Positions 55,654 to 64,000 of a stretch of 64,000 nucleotides of DNA are shown here, in pieces; within the stretch, counting starts at the first letter, position 1; each line of letters begins with the position of its first letter. The notes under the pieces are model-generated. The model saw only the letters and a list, made by a program, of their open reading frames with translations, was not told where the DNA came from and searched no databases. A program made the translations under genes and the position numbers. The DNA is taken from contig JASANH010000900.1 in NCBI GenBank assembly GCA_030248295.1, forward strand, positions 1 to 64,000, written 5' to 3'. This stretch comes from Mesodorylaimus sp. YZB2_4. Taxonomy: Eukaryota > Nematoda > Enoplea > Dorylaimida > Dorylaimidae.

Positions 55654-56631
55654 TTAAGGACTGCGTACCGATTGAGCGGTCGAGACCACTTTAATGAGGT
55701 CGTTGGGCGTACACGCAAACATTTTTCTCAGCCCTTCACGAAACAGCTTACATCTCGCAGCCAATGAAATCATTTCGACGAGTGAACTCGACGTTTTCAA
55801 TTGACCCGCCAAATCAAACATGATTCCTCCAGGAATTGCAACATTATAGATTAATTCTGGCGCAATGCCCGTGATCACATACAATACCAATAGTATTTTT
55901 GCAGAGGGGAGAATTGCAGCTTGTCTCATAAACATCTGTCTCTCAGCCGCGCTGGAGAAACCGCCATTGGCGGTGGTGGTGTCCATTTTGATCTTTTTCA
56001 CACACACACAAACGAACATGGCGATGTAGGTGATCACTGATAGGACGCAAAATACTAGATTAACACCAGCAAACAGTGAAAGAGCCCTGCTACCAAGCGC
56101 AAGGCCTACGTTATTGCAGGTTGCAATGTGGCTGCTTAGCTCGGGGCCATCGAAGAGCACGATGAGCATTGCAGCCACGGCATATACAGCGCAGAGTGAT
56201 AAGCCGACAGTGGCATAGCTACGACCTCGATTTCTATACCGGACTGGTGCAACGCTGCAGAGCAGGCGATCCAGGGCAACCATAAACACAGTCTGGACGT
56301 TCAGAGCAATAGCCATCATGCCAAGTATGTACGCTTTGCTGAGGAGGCAAAACAGTTTGCTTCGATTGGACAAAGACCACAAACCGTAATACTCTCCGAT
56401 TCTCATCACGCTGCCCGTCAAGTAAAAAACTGCCAAAAAGAGTGAGCCCAGGGAGCTAACCGCTATTAGCAGGAAACAAGGAGTGTGCATTTTCCTCTCT
56501 CTGATTATGACAGCTAAGACTAGTATGTTCATCCAAATGCCCGTGACGCCGATCGCAATAGTAGTGATATTCGAGATCATGTTGAAACTAGGTCCAACCG
56601 AATTGCAGGATTCATTGCATTGTTGATCCAT
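55654..56631 (-). CDS. Srsx-like seven-transmembrane receptor, single exon
   Basis: The start at 56631 (context CTACCATGG) gives 325 residues; an upstream in-frame extension to 56754 is less likely. N-terminus MDQQCNESCNS with a sequon. Helices: TM1 TIAIGVTGIWMNILVLAVII, TM2 CFLLIAVSSLGSLFLAVFYL, TM3 ending TVFMVALDRLLCSVAPVRYR, TM4 YATVGLSLCAVYAVAAMLIV, TM5 FAGVNLVFCVLSVITYIAMF, TM6 AKILLVLYVITGIAPELIYN, TM7 around TSSSLVEMISLAARCKLF. The D-R-L ... P-x-(R)-Y arrangement in loop 2 and the short tail fit Srsx-type chemoreceptors. NPxxY is missing from TM7. No lesions. Same strand and 0.9 kb from the 3' end of receptor B. Confidence 0.85.
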   Translation of the reverse strand: MDQQCNESCNSVGPSFNMISNITTIAIGVTGIWMNILVLAVIIRERKMHTPCFLLIAVSSLGSLFLAVFYLTGSVMRIGEYYGLWSLSNRSKLFCLLSKAYILGMMAIALNVQTVFMVALDRLLCSVAPVRYRNRGRSYATVGLSLCAVYAVAAMLIVLFDGPELSSHIATCNNVGLALGSRALSLFAGVNLVFCVLSVITYIAMFVCVCVKKIKMDTTTANGGFSSAAERQMFMRQAAILPSAKILLVLYVITGIAPELIYNVAIPGGIMFDLAGQLKTSSSLVEMISLAARCKLFREGLRKMFACTPNDLIKVVSTAQSVRSP

Positions 56632-57520
56632 GGTAGAATAAGTTTCAGAAATTTTTTGCAGCTGCCTGACTAATTTTACTGGCGTTGAGCTTTGTGATTG
56701 AGATATGCACGCGGGCATCAAATAGAAGAGCGGGTCCGGGCATCGACTCGTCAAGTCACAATGTGTGATTCTTTATTGGCCTCGCAGGGGCCAATTTGTC
56801 AGATCGAAGATGAGCTTTCAAGTGGAGTCCGAGTGGAGATAAAGAAATCTACCTGTCAAACACTGCCTGGGTCCAGTGGATTACAAAACTAGGTACACGA
56901 ATCCTCGTTGATGACCCCTCCCCAGGGCGCAGGATACACCTGTCCTTCTTCGAATCTCTAACAGTGAACATTAGACCGAGCATTACGTGAATTGCTGACT
57001 ATTGTGTCCAACTATTGTCAGGGCGCGAATGGTGGAGCAGTTGTATTTTTTTCATTCCAATTAGCAAAACCTATGCCCAACAACACGTTTAAGTCCAAGT
57101 CATAGTCATAGTTTTTGGTACAAAGAGTATATGCCATATGTTTTATCGAACGCTTAGCCTTAAAGTTCCCCAGATACACACCGTGATTGAAAGACCTGCC
57201 CGCTATAGTGCCCACGATGATTATGCTCTCCCTTTGACCTCATCCGTTTTATTAATGACGTTGTGACGAACGAAACGGTGGTTAGTTCTATCCATTGATG
57301 AAATCTAGGTAGTACAGTGGGCCTCCCACAGTTCATTGGACTGCCTTTGACTATGACTCGCACAGGGCTTCATCGAATGCCAAGCTCCCAGTTTACCAGA
57401 AATCCTCATTATAACCCCAGGATAAAACTATAACGAGGAGCACGAAATCCTGTAAGCCCACCTATCTTAGATACCCGGGCACCTTTGCAATTTATAAGCC
57501 CCGCGGCAGCAGGTGAGAAT
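56632..57520. other. Intergenic between two receptors
   Basis: Short frames only. The left end covers the probable promoter and 5' UTR of the Srsx-like receptor. No repeat was recognised. Confidence 0.35.
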
Positions 57521-59469
57521 TTAATTAAAGATCCAAGCTGATTCCAGGCGTGATTTCACACGTGTCACAAAATGCAAAAATTCTGCTTTCATGATGGAAC
57601 TGAATTGAAAATAAAAGAAAAACAAGAGGGCGTGCGACAAACATTCTAAAATATCACTGGCCAAGCAGGCGTCCTTGAATGCATCCCGTCCTTCTTGGCA
57701 CTCATTGCACACCAACTTGAAAATGATCGTCACGACGATGCCACAATAGCCGACTTGATTTAGGATGAAAAATGAGTCCAGAATTATGGTCAGCGTGATT
57801 ACTGACGCTGCTTGATCAAAATTGGTTTTTTGCCTGTTCGAGGAGGCCTCGGGTATCATCATAATTTGAGGATTCTCTGAAATCATTCAAACTGTAGCAG
57901 AGAAGATACTCGTGCGAGGGATGAACCAGCAAGACAAGCGTGCAATAGTACTGTTCCAGTAACCTGGGCTTTTTACTGTCTGACTTGACCCTGACCTTGA
58001 CCGGCCCCTCTAAAAATTTTCTGCCCACAACGCTGACCTTGGCGAGGAATTGTAAATTTTCTGGCTCTGACTTTGACATCGATCAGACAAAAAATTTTGC
58101 ACTCCATCGGCATTAGCAACTCCTTGCTGTTTTTGCCTGTTCACCAAGAAATTTTACTACAGCTGACGATTTCCTGCGCTTGCATTTAGGTAAAACTTCA
58201 AGTGCAGCCCAAAAAAATTAATTTTTTTCAGGTTAAAAAAAATATGTAATGCTGATTTTGACGGCTTTGGGAAAACTAAAAGAGCTCACACTGATTTAAA
58301 ATTAAAAATACTATACATCTCCTTCGTTCGTACCTCAATTCCTTTCACATCTGCATTAGCCGCATTATCGACTCTTTTCCCACCAATCGCAATGCGTTCC
58401 TGCTAAAACAGGAACTCTACTACAAAGGCTGGAAGTGGCTGGAAAGCCAGGATACCTTGCGCCAGTGAAGCCAAGTTTGGATATAACTGATGACCAAATG
58501 TGGGAGAGAGTGGCTATGGCATGGATTTATGTATGGCATACGCAAGCAAGCACTGCGCTAGCACACAGCAATCTTTGCAGCTAGGCTGGTAGGTAACTGT
58601 TCGAGTAAGATAACTGCAACAGCACCACGACTCACAATCAGCAGGGGCCAGTCTTACTAGGTATGTCTTGCGAGGACGCCTTGTTAGGCAGGCTGGTCCA
58701 CTACAGTATATATGAGCTCTGTCAATGTGCCGAATTGGTTTTATTTTATGAGCTTTAACATGGGTTGTGATTTAGGAATGCCCGTTTTTTTACACAAATC
58801 TGACTGTCGTGTTATTAGGCGGAGTGCCAGTCAGTCCGAACCTGTTTGCCTCGTCCTTCTCTTTGCTCTGTTCCGTTTCACCACCACCAAGACGATCTTC
58901 ATTGAGAAGAAGCACATGGCAAGGACCAGGACGAATGGCAGAACCATATCGCCCACAATGGACATGACCAAGTATGTCTGATCCCACGCGGGTTTCAAGT
59001 TGGGAGGTATGTAGCCGAGGTTGTCCAACTCGACTCCAATGTAGTTCATTCTGATCAGTCCAATCAGCACAGTCGCCACAGAGACCAGGCCGAAGACGAG
59101 TTTTTTTCGTTTCAAGGACAAGTTCTGCATCAGCTCTGGCCAGCAGAGGGCCAGGTATCGCTCGATGGTCAGGGCCAATGCGCACAGGTCAGAAATGAGG
59201 GAGGCGCTGTAGACGAATCCTTCCGTGATCGAAAACACCAGCTCTTCGCCCCATTTATGGATGATGAAGAGTGTGTTGAACACGATATCGAACGTGGATA
59301 CCATGAACATCCAGATGAAAAAGGCATTCCTTTCCGTTCGGATCTTTCTCCACAGCGAACACAGGATCAGAATCGAAGAAATGACCCCGATCGGGCATAA
59401 AACTACGGCGGTGACCCGACGGGCTCGGTCTTGCCACGTGCCAGCAGCGAGGTCTATTGTACCGTTCAT
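57521..59469 (-). CDS. Seven-transmembrane receptor B of an inverted, converted pair
   Basis: Exon 1 (59469-58842) encodes TM1 to TM5; exon 2 (57876-57521) encodes TM6, TM7 and the tail. The phase-1 donor (CAAACAG|GTTCGG) is unusual and the acceptor is ATGATTTCAG|AG; total 327 residues. Start MNGTIDLAAG at 59469 by comparison with receptor A; an in-frame ATG six codons upstream is possible. Residues 4 to about 195 differ from receptor A only in one or two places. Beyond VVVKR the proteins diverge, and the second exons are only about 70% identical (ILDSFFILNQVGYCGIVVTI against VLDAFFILNQAGYCGIVVSV). TM3 keeps ERY. The 0.96 kb intron holds repeat-like sequence (57890-58080). Ligand unknown. Confidence 0.8.
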
Positions 59470-60023
59470 GGTGACTCCTGTATCCATGAGTGCCGGAAGG
59501 CGCTTGAAAAGAAAATGAATTGCTGAGCTAGGCAATCTTGTCTATGATCGAAAAAACTTCAAGTTCAACTTTAAAGATTCATGATTTCCCGTTTGCCATA
59601 AGGTTTGTAGCTTTATGCGCGCCGTTTGAATCGCACATGCGTTTGTAGATTGGAAAATTCCAGCTGCTCATATCGACCGACTTGATGGACGTATTGGAAA
59701 CAGATAATGGGTGAACTCGGCATTTAGCTTTCATCAAATCGGGCAAATATATAGCGCTAGCGACTGGCGAGTTTAAAAAATGGCCAATCCCAGATGTGAT
59801 CGTTCCTCGCCCGAGCCTTCGAGATGCCCAATTGGTCAGAGCGGCTTAAAAAGACAACTCGTTTTTAATTTTTTCATATGACCAGAGACGATGGCAGTCG
59901 ACTCTTTTTTTATATACGAAGGACACGCACAAAAAAGTGTAAGGAGGTCAGTGATATCAAGCACACAGAAAAATATCCTGAGTGATTGGAGTACTGATAA
60001 AGCCGCCGTAAGGATTCAAAATT
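59470..60023. other. Intergenic; half tRNA-like box only
   Basis: ATGCCCAATTGGTCAGAGCG near 59823-59842 resembles a tRNA A-box and is followed by a T-run. No T-arm exists, so it is at most a tRNA-derived scrap. No gene is seen. Confidence 0.4.
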
Positions 60024-61430
60024 TCATTCATTCATCCATTCATTGTTTATTCGATAGACAAAAGCAGGATGCGCACTCAAAGTCTAGGAAACACGACACT
60101 TATTGGTACAGGGCAACTTCAAAAACTTCTCACGTTCATACACCTAGAAAAATAATCACTTGACGCCCACGCAGTTTCCCAAGAAATATCATTCCATAAA
60201 TTAACAGCAGACCAAATAAAGCTTAAAAGTTTAGTCTGGGAACAACAAGATGGTGCGGCTCACAAGTCCTGGCGCTAGCACGGCCAAAAGATTTGTGACT
60301 AAAACGTGCATTGGTAAAATCCTGAAAACCGTGATAAAACTTATAAAACTGGCACACTCTCAAACACTTTCTTCTGTTATAAAGTGACGACCATCCATAT
60401 CTGACTGAGGCATCCTGATACGATATGCTAGAATTATTCAGATAAAGCCTAAGAGCATAATGTTGCGCTCGTTCTAACTCGGCAATATCTTTCGTCAACA
60501 CTGGATCCCAGCACACTGAACCATACTCAAGAACACCTCGAATACAAGCTTCGTATTCGAATCCAAGCACCTTAGCATCACAATTTCTGCCAAGCTTTCT
60601 CCTCAAAGCGCCAATCATATAAGTCGCTTTACGAACAGTGTTAGAAGTGTGCTCACTAAAGTTCATATCGTTCGAAAACAAGATGCCCAAATATGTTACC
60701 TTGTCGCATTTTACCAGCTTGTGTCCGTCGATATGCAAATCTGGAACATCAGGTAATCGATTATGACCATACTGGAATAAGATGAGTTTTGATTTCGATG
60801 CACAAAATCCCAAAACATCCGATTGAATCCAGTTCGAAATAAAATCAAGGGCAGGTTGTACCAGCCGATCCAAATCGCTGATATTATTGATTGGTGCAAA
60901 CAGAGATGAATCATAGGCGTACGCTTGTTTTCGGAAATACGCAGCAAGGGATCGATAAACGCGACGAACAAGGCAGGTCCCAGGATACTACCTTGCGGTA
61001 CACCAGATCGTGCGGGAATCGAATCTGGCGAGCATCATCAATGATCACTCGCTGTGAGCGACCAGATAAATAAGATACCACCCATCGCACAATTTTTGAC
61101 GGAATTCCATGATCGACAAACAGCCGTTGCAGTAAGTGACTATGTGGCACCTTGTCAAACGCTTTTTGAAGATCCAAAAACACTCCTGCTACGATTTTCA
61201 CTTTTTTCGAGTTGAGCGAGTCGTGGATGAATTGACTGGCCGAAATTAAAGCACTCGGTCGATGGGGCGAATTACTGGACCGAGAGATCGTGATGTAACG
61301 AGGTAGTGCATCGGGCGAGTTCCGCGAGGTTCCGAATGGTCTCTGGCAGTCGCGATAGGGATGTCGTGGGAAAAGGGACCACCCTTGCTCTTTTAAAAGC
61401 AGCATTCAAGGCGATCGGGAGATTGATACC
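60024..61430 (-). mobile_element. 5'-truncated, inactive LINE (CR1/Jockey-like reverse transcriptase)
   Basis: Read on the minus strand. RT motifs: VAGVFLDLQKAFDKVPHSHL (61205-61145 region), SGVPQGSILGPALFVAFIDP (about 61015-60960), then after a frame change AYAYDSSLFAPIN, in which the catalytic Y-A-D-D reads Y-A-Y-D, and VTYLGILFSNDMNFSEHTSN with YMIGALRRKLGRNCD. The conserved tail ELERAQHYALRL and the final stop at 60223 follow. The 3' region contains AATAAA and ends in a (TGAA)n-type microsatellite (ATGAATGGATGAATGAATG on the minus strand, 60024-60045), typical of the 3' end of CR1-like LINEs. A frameshift and the lost catalytic Asp show it is dead. Sequence before 61405 is not preserved. 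Confidence 0.75.
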
Positions 61431-61439
61431 CTCGATGCT

Positions 61440-61545
61440 TCAGCCTCCTTGTTGATGTTTCAGCCGTGGATATGGTTGTAAGACAAGCCTGCTCCAGTCG
61501 GAGTTTTTTGTCCGAGATTTCGGTCTCTCACGTCTCCCCGCCTGG
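61440..61545 (+). repeat. Repeat A, copy 3, with a compensated hairpin
   Basis: This aligns with the right half of copies 1 and 2: TGATGTTTCAGCCGTGGATA, then CTCC-agtc-GGAG (61492-61503). The final stem reads GAGAT-ttcg-GTCTC (61514-61527) in place of CCGAC-ttcg-GTCGG. The stem and UUCG loop position are kept while four of the five left-arm bases changed, with pairing maintained (one pair as G-U). Confidence 0.6.
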
Positions 61546-61961
61546 GTGCGCTTATAACACTTTTCCTATGGGACTATGGAAGAAACGCAGGCAGCACATA
61601 AGAATGGTATGCCATGAGAAGATGATGCTGTAGCATTGAAATCAAACGATGACGTAACATTATCAATACGTGTCAATCATAGATGCAGATCCTGTTTCAA
61701 GGCACCAGGACCCTTTCTCGCAACTCCTTTTGTCCGATACTCATGTAATCTGACGCCATCTTTTGCGTCCTTACCAATCCGAAACAATTAGCTCAAGTAC
61801 CAGCAATTCAGTGCATCCGTTTTCATTATGCACCATGTACATCAGTGCATCCGAGCACCTTTTTATGCAAGCCCGCTTCGTCCAATTAGCTTCCTTCAAT
61901 TTCTCTTTCTATTTTATCTCATTCTCTGGCATTTCCTCCGATCATCCTCCTGCCAGCAAGT
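61546..61961. other. Presumed promoter and 5' UTR of the DEG/ENaC gene
   Basis: Overlapping plus-strand frames end within or beside the channel's start. A pyrimidine-rich stretch precedes the ATG. Near 61955, CAGCAAGTATGT could act as a splice donor, but no compatible acceptor follows, so the ATG at 61962 is kept. Confidence 0.3.
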
Positions 61962-63770
61962 ATGTTCTCTTCTACAACTATTTTCGTCTCTAAATTTCAA
62001 AAATACACTGGATTAGTATGGCCAGGCTGGTTCGTTATCCTAATCAGAGCTGCCGCCCTGTGTTCTCTTATGGCTTTCACAATACGTGATTTCCTACCTC
62101 TGCTACACGATTACAGAGATAAGAATATAGCAATAGAAATAAATATTATCAAAAATGAAACCATCCCCAGACCCAATGTGACCATATGTCTCCCTTACTA
62201 TAGCGACTCACTCACAAATATTGCCAAGTGGCTAGTCAGGCTCCAAAATGTCAATGAGACCAGACTGGTCGGTCAGTGCGAGGAGTGCGAAGCTATGAGA
62301 AATCACTCCTGGGACGCATGGACAGACATGAACTTTTCGCATTCGGCATTAACCAACGAAGAGAAAGTAAAAACAGCAGTTATCAACGCTTTGGTCAGAA
62401 AAGTACTGAATGAAGGTGATTTTTTCAAGATTTTAATCTTAAACAGAACGAATTTTAATTGGAATCAACCAATCGTCGATGCAGTATGGTCCTTTTTTGC
62501 TTGTATTATCCATATGGATTCACAATATTTGACAAAATATTACAAATCAGATCCATGCGATAACGTGACAGATATCGATTGGGAATCGAACAAAACATTG
62601 GATCTATTATGGCGACGAGTTTTGAATGCGGCTGGTATTTATTTCGATTTCTATTATTTAAGTGAAGAGAATAAAACCGAGGTACAAATTAGTACTTTAT
62701 ATAATAGACATGCGTTAGCAATATTTGGTCCATATTTCTGTTTTCCCGCTTTACCTAATTCGATAGAAGAACATTACGTATTGTACCCATATACTGCACG
62801 ACCATCCCCGCCGTGGAAACGATTCAAACGAGCACACAGTTATTACGTGCTGCCTGACGAGTCGGTTTTGTACGCGACTGTGAATGTGCTTGAATCACTT
62901 TACACAACCGACGCTGCCAGTTTGGACACAGTCAATGACGAAGATGTAAAATTAGCCTGTAGTATCGATACTCGAGTTGTAGAAGCCAGGGGTGACCACA
63001 GAAAAACATGTTCCTGGGTACCAAGTCCCGCCGTATGTTTAATTCAACGTCAAGTCCGTGAAGCTATCAAAATATGCGGTTGTCTGCCATTTTCATTTCG
63101 ATATTTTGAATCTGATCAAGAAAATTTAACATATTGTTCAAAAAATCTTTATGACAAATGCGAGAACAAATTAGTGGAAAATTTAGAAAAGATGAGAGAT
63201 AAATGCAACAACAAGTGCGAACATGTTATTTATAAATGGCAACAAAATAGTGTGGCAAGGATTGATCAAAATCGGCCCAGTTTCATCTATTCTATGTCTA
63301 TTCGACTTATGCGATCGATTTTCTTAGAATTCAGTACCGCAGTCAAAGATACGCCTGAAAAATTCATCTCCCAAATCGGAGGTGTCGTGAATTTATATCT
63401 GGGCATAAGTGGCTTATCCGTTTGCGGATTCATTATTTTCTGTATTAATGCTTTCCAAACATGGAGGAGTAAAAGAAAGGGCGAAACTGCCAGTGATCGA
63501 TCGATTACTGATCAGGCAATCGGTAAGGTGATTTGTGATGGAATAAACGGACAGAATTCGACTAGCAATTTAAGAATGAATACTCTGACCGATTTTGGTT
63601 TTATCAGAGAAGATGTAGCAGCGGATGTGCAAAAATTGGGGATAGAAATAAAAGTATTGAAAGATCAAATGGCAGGAATACAGAAGAAGATGGGAAAAAT
63701 CGATAACTTATATCACGAAGCGCAATCGATCGAAGAGGCGCTGACCAAATCGACACCAATTAAACGATGA
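61962..63770 (+). CDS. DEG/ENaC-family amiloride-sensitive sodium channel subunit
   Basis: A single-exon gene of 602 residues. A short cytoplasmic N-terminus (FVSKFQKYTG) leads to TM1, LVWPGWFVILIRAAALCSLM. The extracellular domain has many sequons (NVT, NET, NHS, NFS, NRT, NVT, NKT) and a cysteine-rich region near residues 330-420: CSIDTRVV, TCSWVPSPAVC, ICGCLPFSFRYF, YCSKNLYDKCENK, CNNKCEHVIYKW. The C-x-C-L-P and the later paired cysteines match the thumb/palm region of the family. TM2 follows GGVVNLYLGISGLSVCGFII, which holds the G-I-S selectivity filter and the L-x-L-G-x-S-x-L signature. The HG gating motif before TM1 appears to be T-G (QKYTGLVW). The long cytoplasmic tail ends in a coiled-coil-like segment (KLGIEIKVLKDQMAGIQKKM). 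Trimeric, voltage-independent Na+ channels of this family act in mechanosensation, peptide or acid sensing. Which applies cannot be inferred. Confidence 0.9.
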   Translation: MFSSTTIFVSKFQKYTGLVWPGWFVILIRAAALCSLMAFTIRDFLPLLHDYRDKNIAIEINIIKNETIPRPNVTICLPYYSDSLTNIAKWLVRLQNVNETRLVGQCEECEAMRNHSWDAWTDMNFSHSALTNEEKVKTAVINALVRKVLNEGDFFKILILNRTNFNWNQPIVDAVWSFFACIIHMDSQYLTKYYKSDPCDNVTDIDWESNKTLDLLWRRVLNAAGIYFDFYYLSEENKTEVQISTLYNRHALAIFGPYFCFPALPNSIEEHYVLYPYTARPSPPWKRFKRAHSYYVLPDESVLYATVNVLESLYTTDAASLDTVNDEDVKLACSIDTRVVEARGDHRKTCSWVPSPAVCLIQRQVREAIKICGCLPFSFRYFESDQENLTYCSKNLYDKCENKLVENLEKMRDKCNNKCEHVIYKWQQNSVARIDQNRPSFIYSMSIRLMRSIFLEFSTAVKDTPEKFISQIGGVVNLYLGISGLSVCGFIIFCINAFQTWRSKRKGETASDRSITDQAIGKVICDGINGQNSTSNLRMNTLTDFGFIREDVAADVQKLGIEIKVLKDQMAGIQKKMGKIDNLYHEAQSIEEALTKSTPIKR

Positions 63771-63920
63771 TAAGGAATTTTTTAAACTTAAGCATGATTG
63801 ATAGTGGCCTCTGTGGAGGATTGTGGTTTTTGAGGTTCTGTAATGTAGCTGATAGATGAAATTCATATTGCAGCTGTGAAAGGTAGAGGACAGAAAAGGC
63901 GCATTTATAGTCGACACAAT

Positions 63921-63999
63921 TTCTACACCTACCCCTAGGGTAGGAGTAATAGCAAACGCGTATATGACCATTACACCTACCCTAGGGGTAGGAGTAGAA
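63921..63999. repeat. 30-bp inverted repeat built of quasi-palindromic arms
   Basis: Arm 63921-63950 (TTCTACACCTACCCCTAGGG, TAGGAGTAAT) is the reverse complement of 63970-63999 with two mismatches and a 19-nt spacer. Each arm is itself a quasi-palindrome centred on CCCTAGGG/CCTAGG. It lies about 150 bp past the channel stop and touches the window edge, so the full element may continue. Confidence 0.8.
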
Positions 64000-64000
64000 A

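Noticed and set aside
59823..59870. tRNA gene (A-box-like CAATTGGTCAGAGCGG with a T-run after it)
   Set aside because: No anticodon stem, T-arm or B-box follows. It is only half a tRNA-like sequence.
1..64000. CRISPR arrays, operons, riboswitches or bacterial promoters
   Set aside because: The window is animal nuclear DNA with spliced genes; no direct-repeat arrays with regular unique spacers are seen.

Overview
This is eukaryotic, animal DNA. Genes are split by introns, many of them only 50-62 nt, with GT donors and TTTCAG-type acceptors, and they lie in repeat-rich intergenic DNA. The families present are metazoan: seven-transmembrane chemoreceptor-like GPCRs, CARD caspases, a DEG/ENaC channel, a small heat-shock protein, a chymotrypsin-fold protease homologue, a TIL-domain inhibitor and RNF26-like RING proteins. 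Srt-like and Srsx-like receptors, an (TTAGGC)8 tract, long poly-C/poly-G tracts and the splice-acceptor style all point to an ecdysozoan. They are most nematode-like, but a tardigrade or another ecdysozoan cannot be excluded from sequence alone.

Layout. 0-10 kb: a three-exon Srt-like GPCR (minus) and a complete-looking GPCR broken by one in-frame TAA (minus). 8.9-12.4 kb: two related foldback elements and a MITE. 12.4-15.8 kb: a secreted TIL-domain protease inhibitor, then a serine protease homologue whose catalytic His is Gln. 18-25 kb: a possible small secreted Cys-rich protein, two tandem RNF26-like membrane RING proteins, and a 1.84 kb PIF/Harbinger-like element just upstream of the second. 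26.8-29.3 kb: a pogo-like MITE, a decayed Srsx-like receptor and a TTAGGC array. 29.9-35.6 kb: two tandem CARD caspases, the first with an intact His/Cys dyad and the second with the His and the S1-pocket Arg replaced. 37.5-38.3 kb: a small heat-shock protein. 45-59.5 kb: four intact GPCRs, two of them an inverted pair with a nearly identical first exon and diverged second exons. 53-54 kb and 60-61.4 kb: two different decayed LINEs. 62-63.8 kb: a one-exon DEG/ENaC subunit. The window closes on a 30-bp inverted repeat.

How the genes may relate: six receptor loci of several types make this a chemoreceptor-rich region with active birth, decay and conversion. The caspase pair looks like an active enzyme beside a derived, probably non-catalytic regulator. 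The protease homologue and the TIL inhibitor are neighbours on one strand. Repeats fill most of the remaining space: tRNA-derived SINEs, foldback elements, MITEs, and a dispersed family predicted to fold into successive hairpins. Exon-intron models below were made by eye from frame, splice consensus and family conservation, so first and last exons are the least certain parts.
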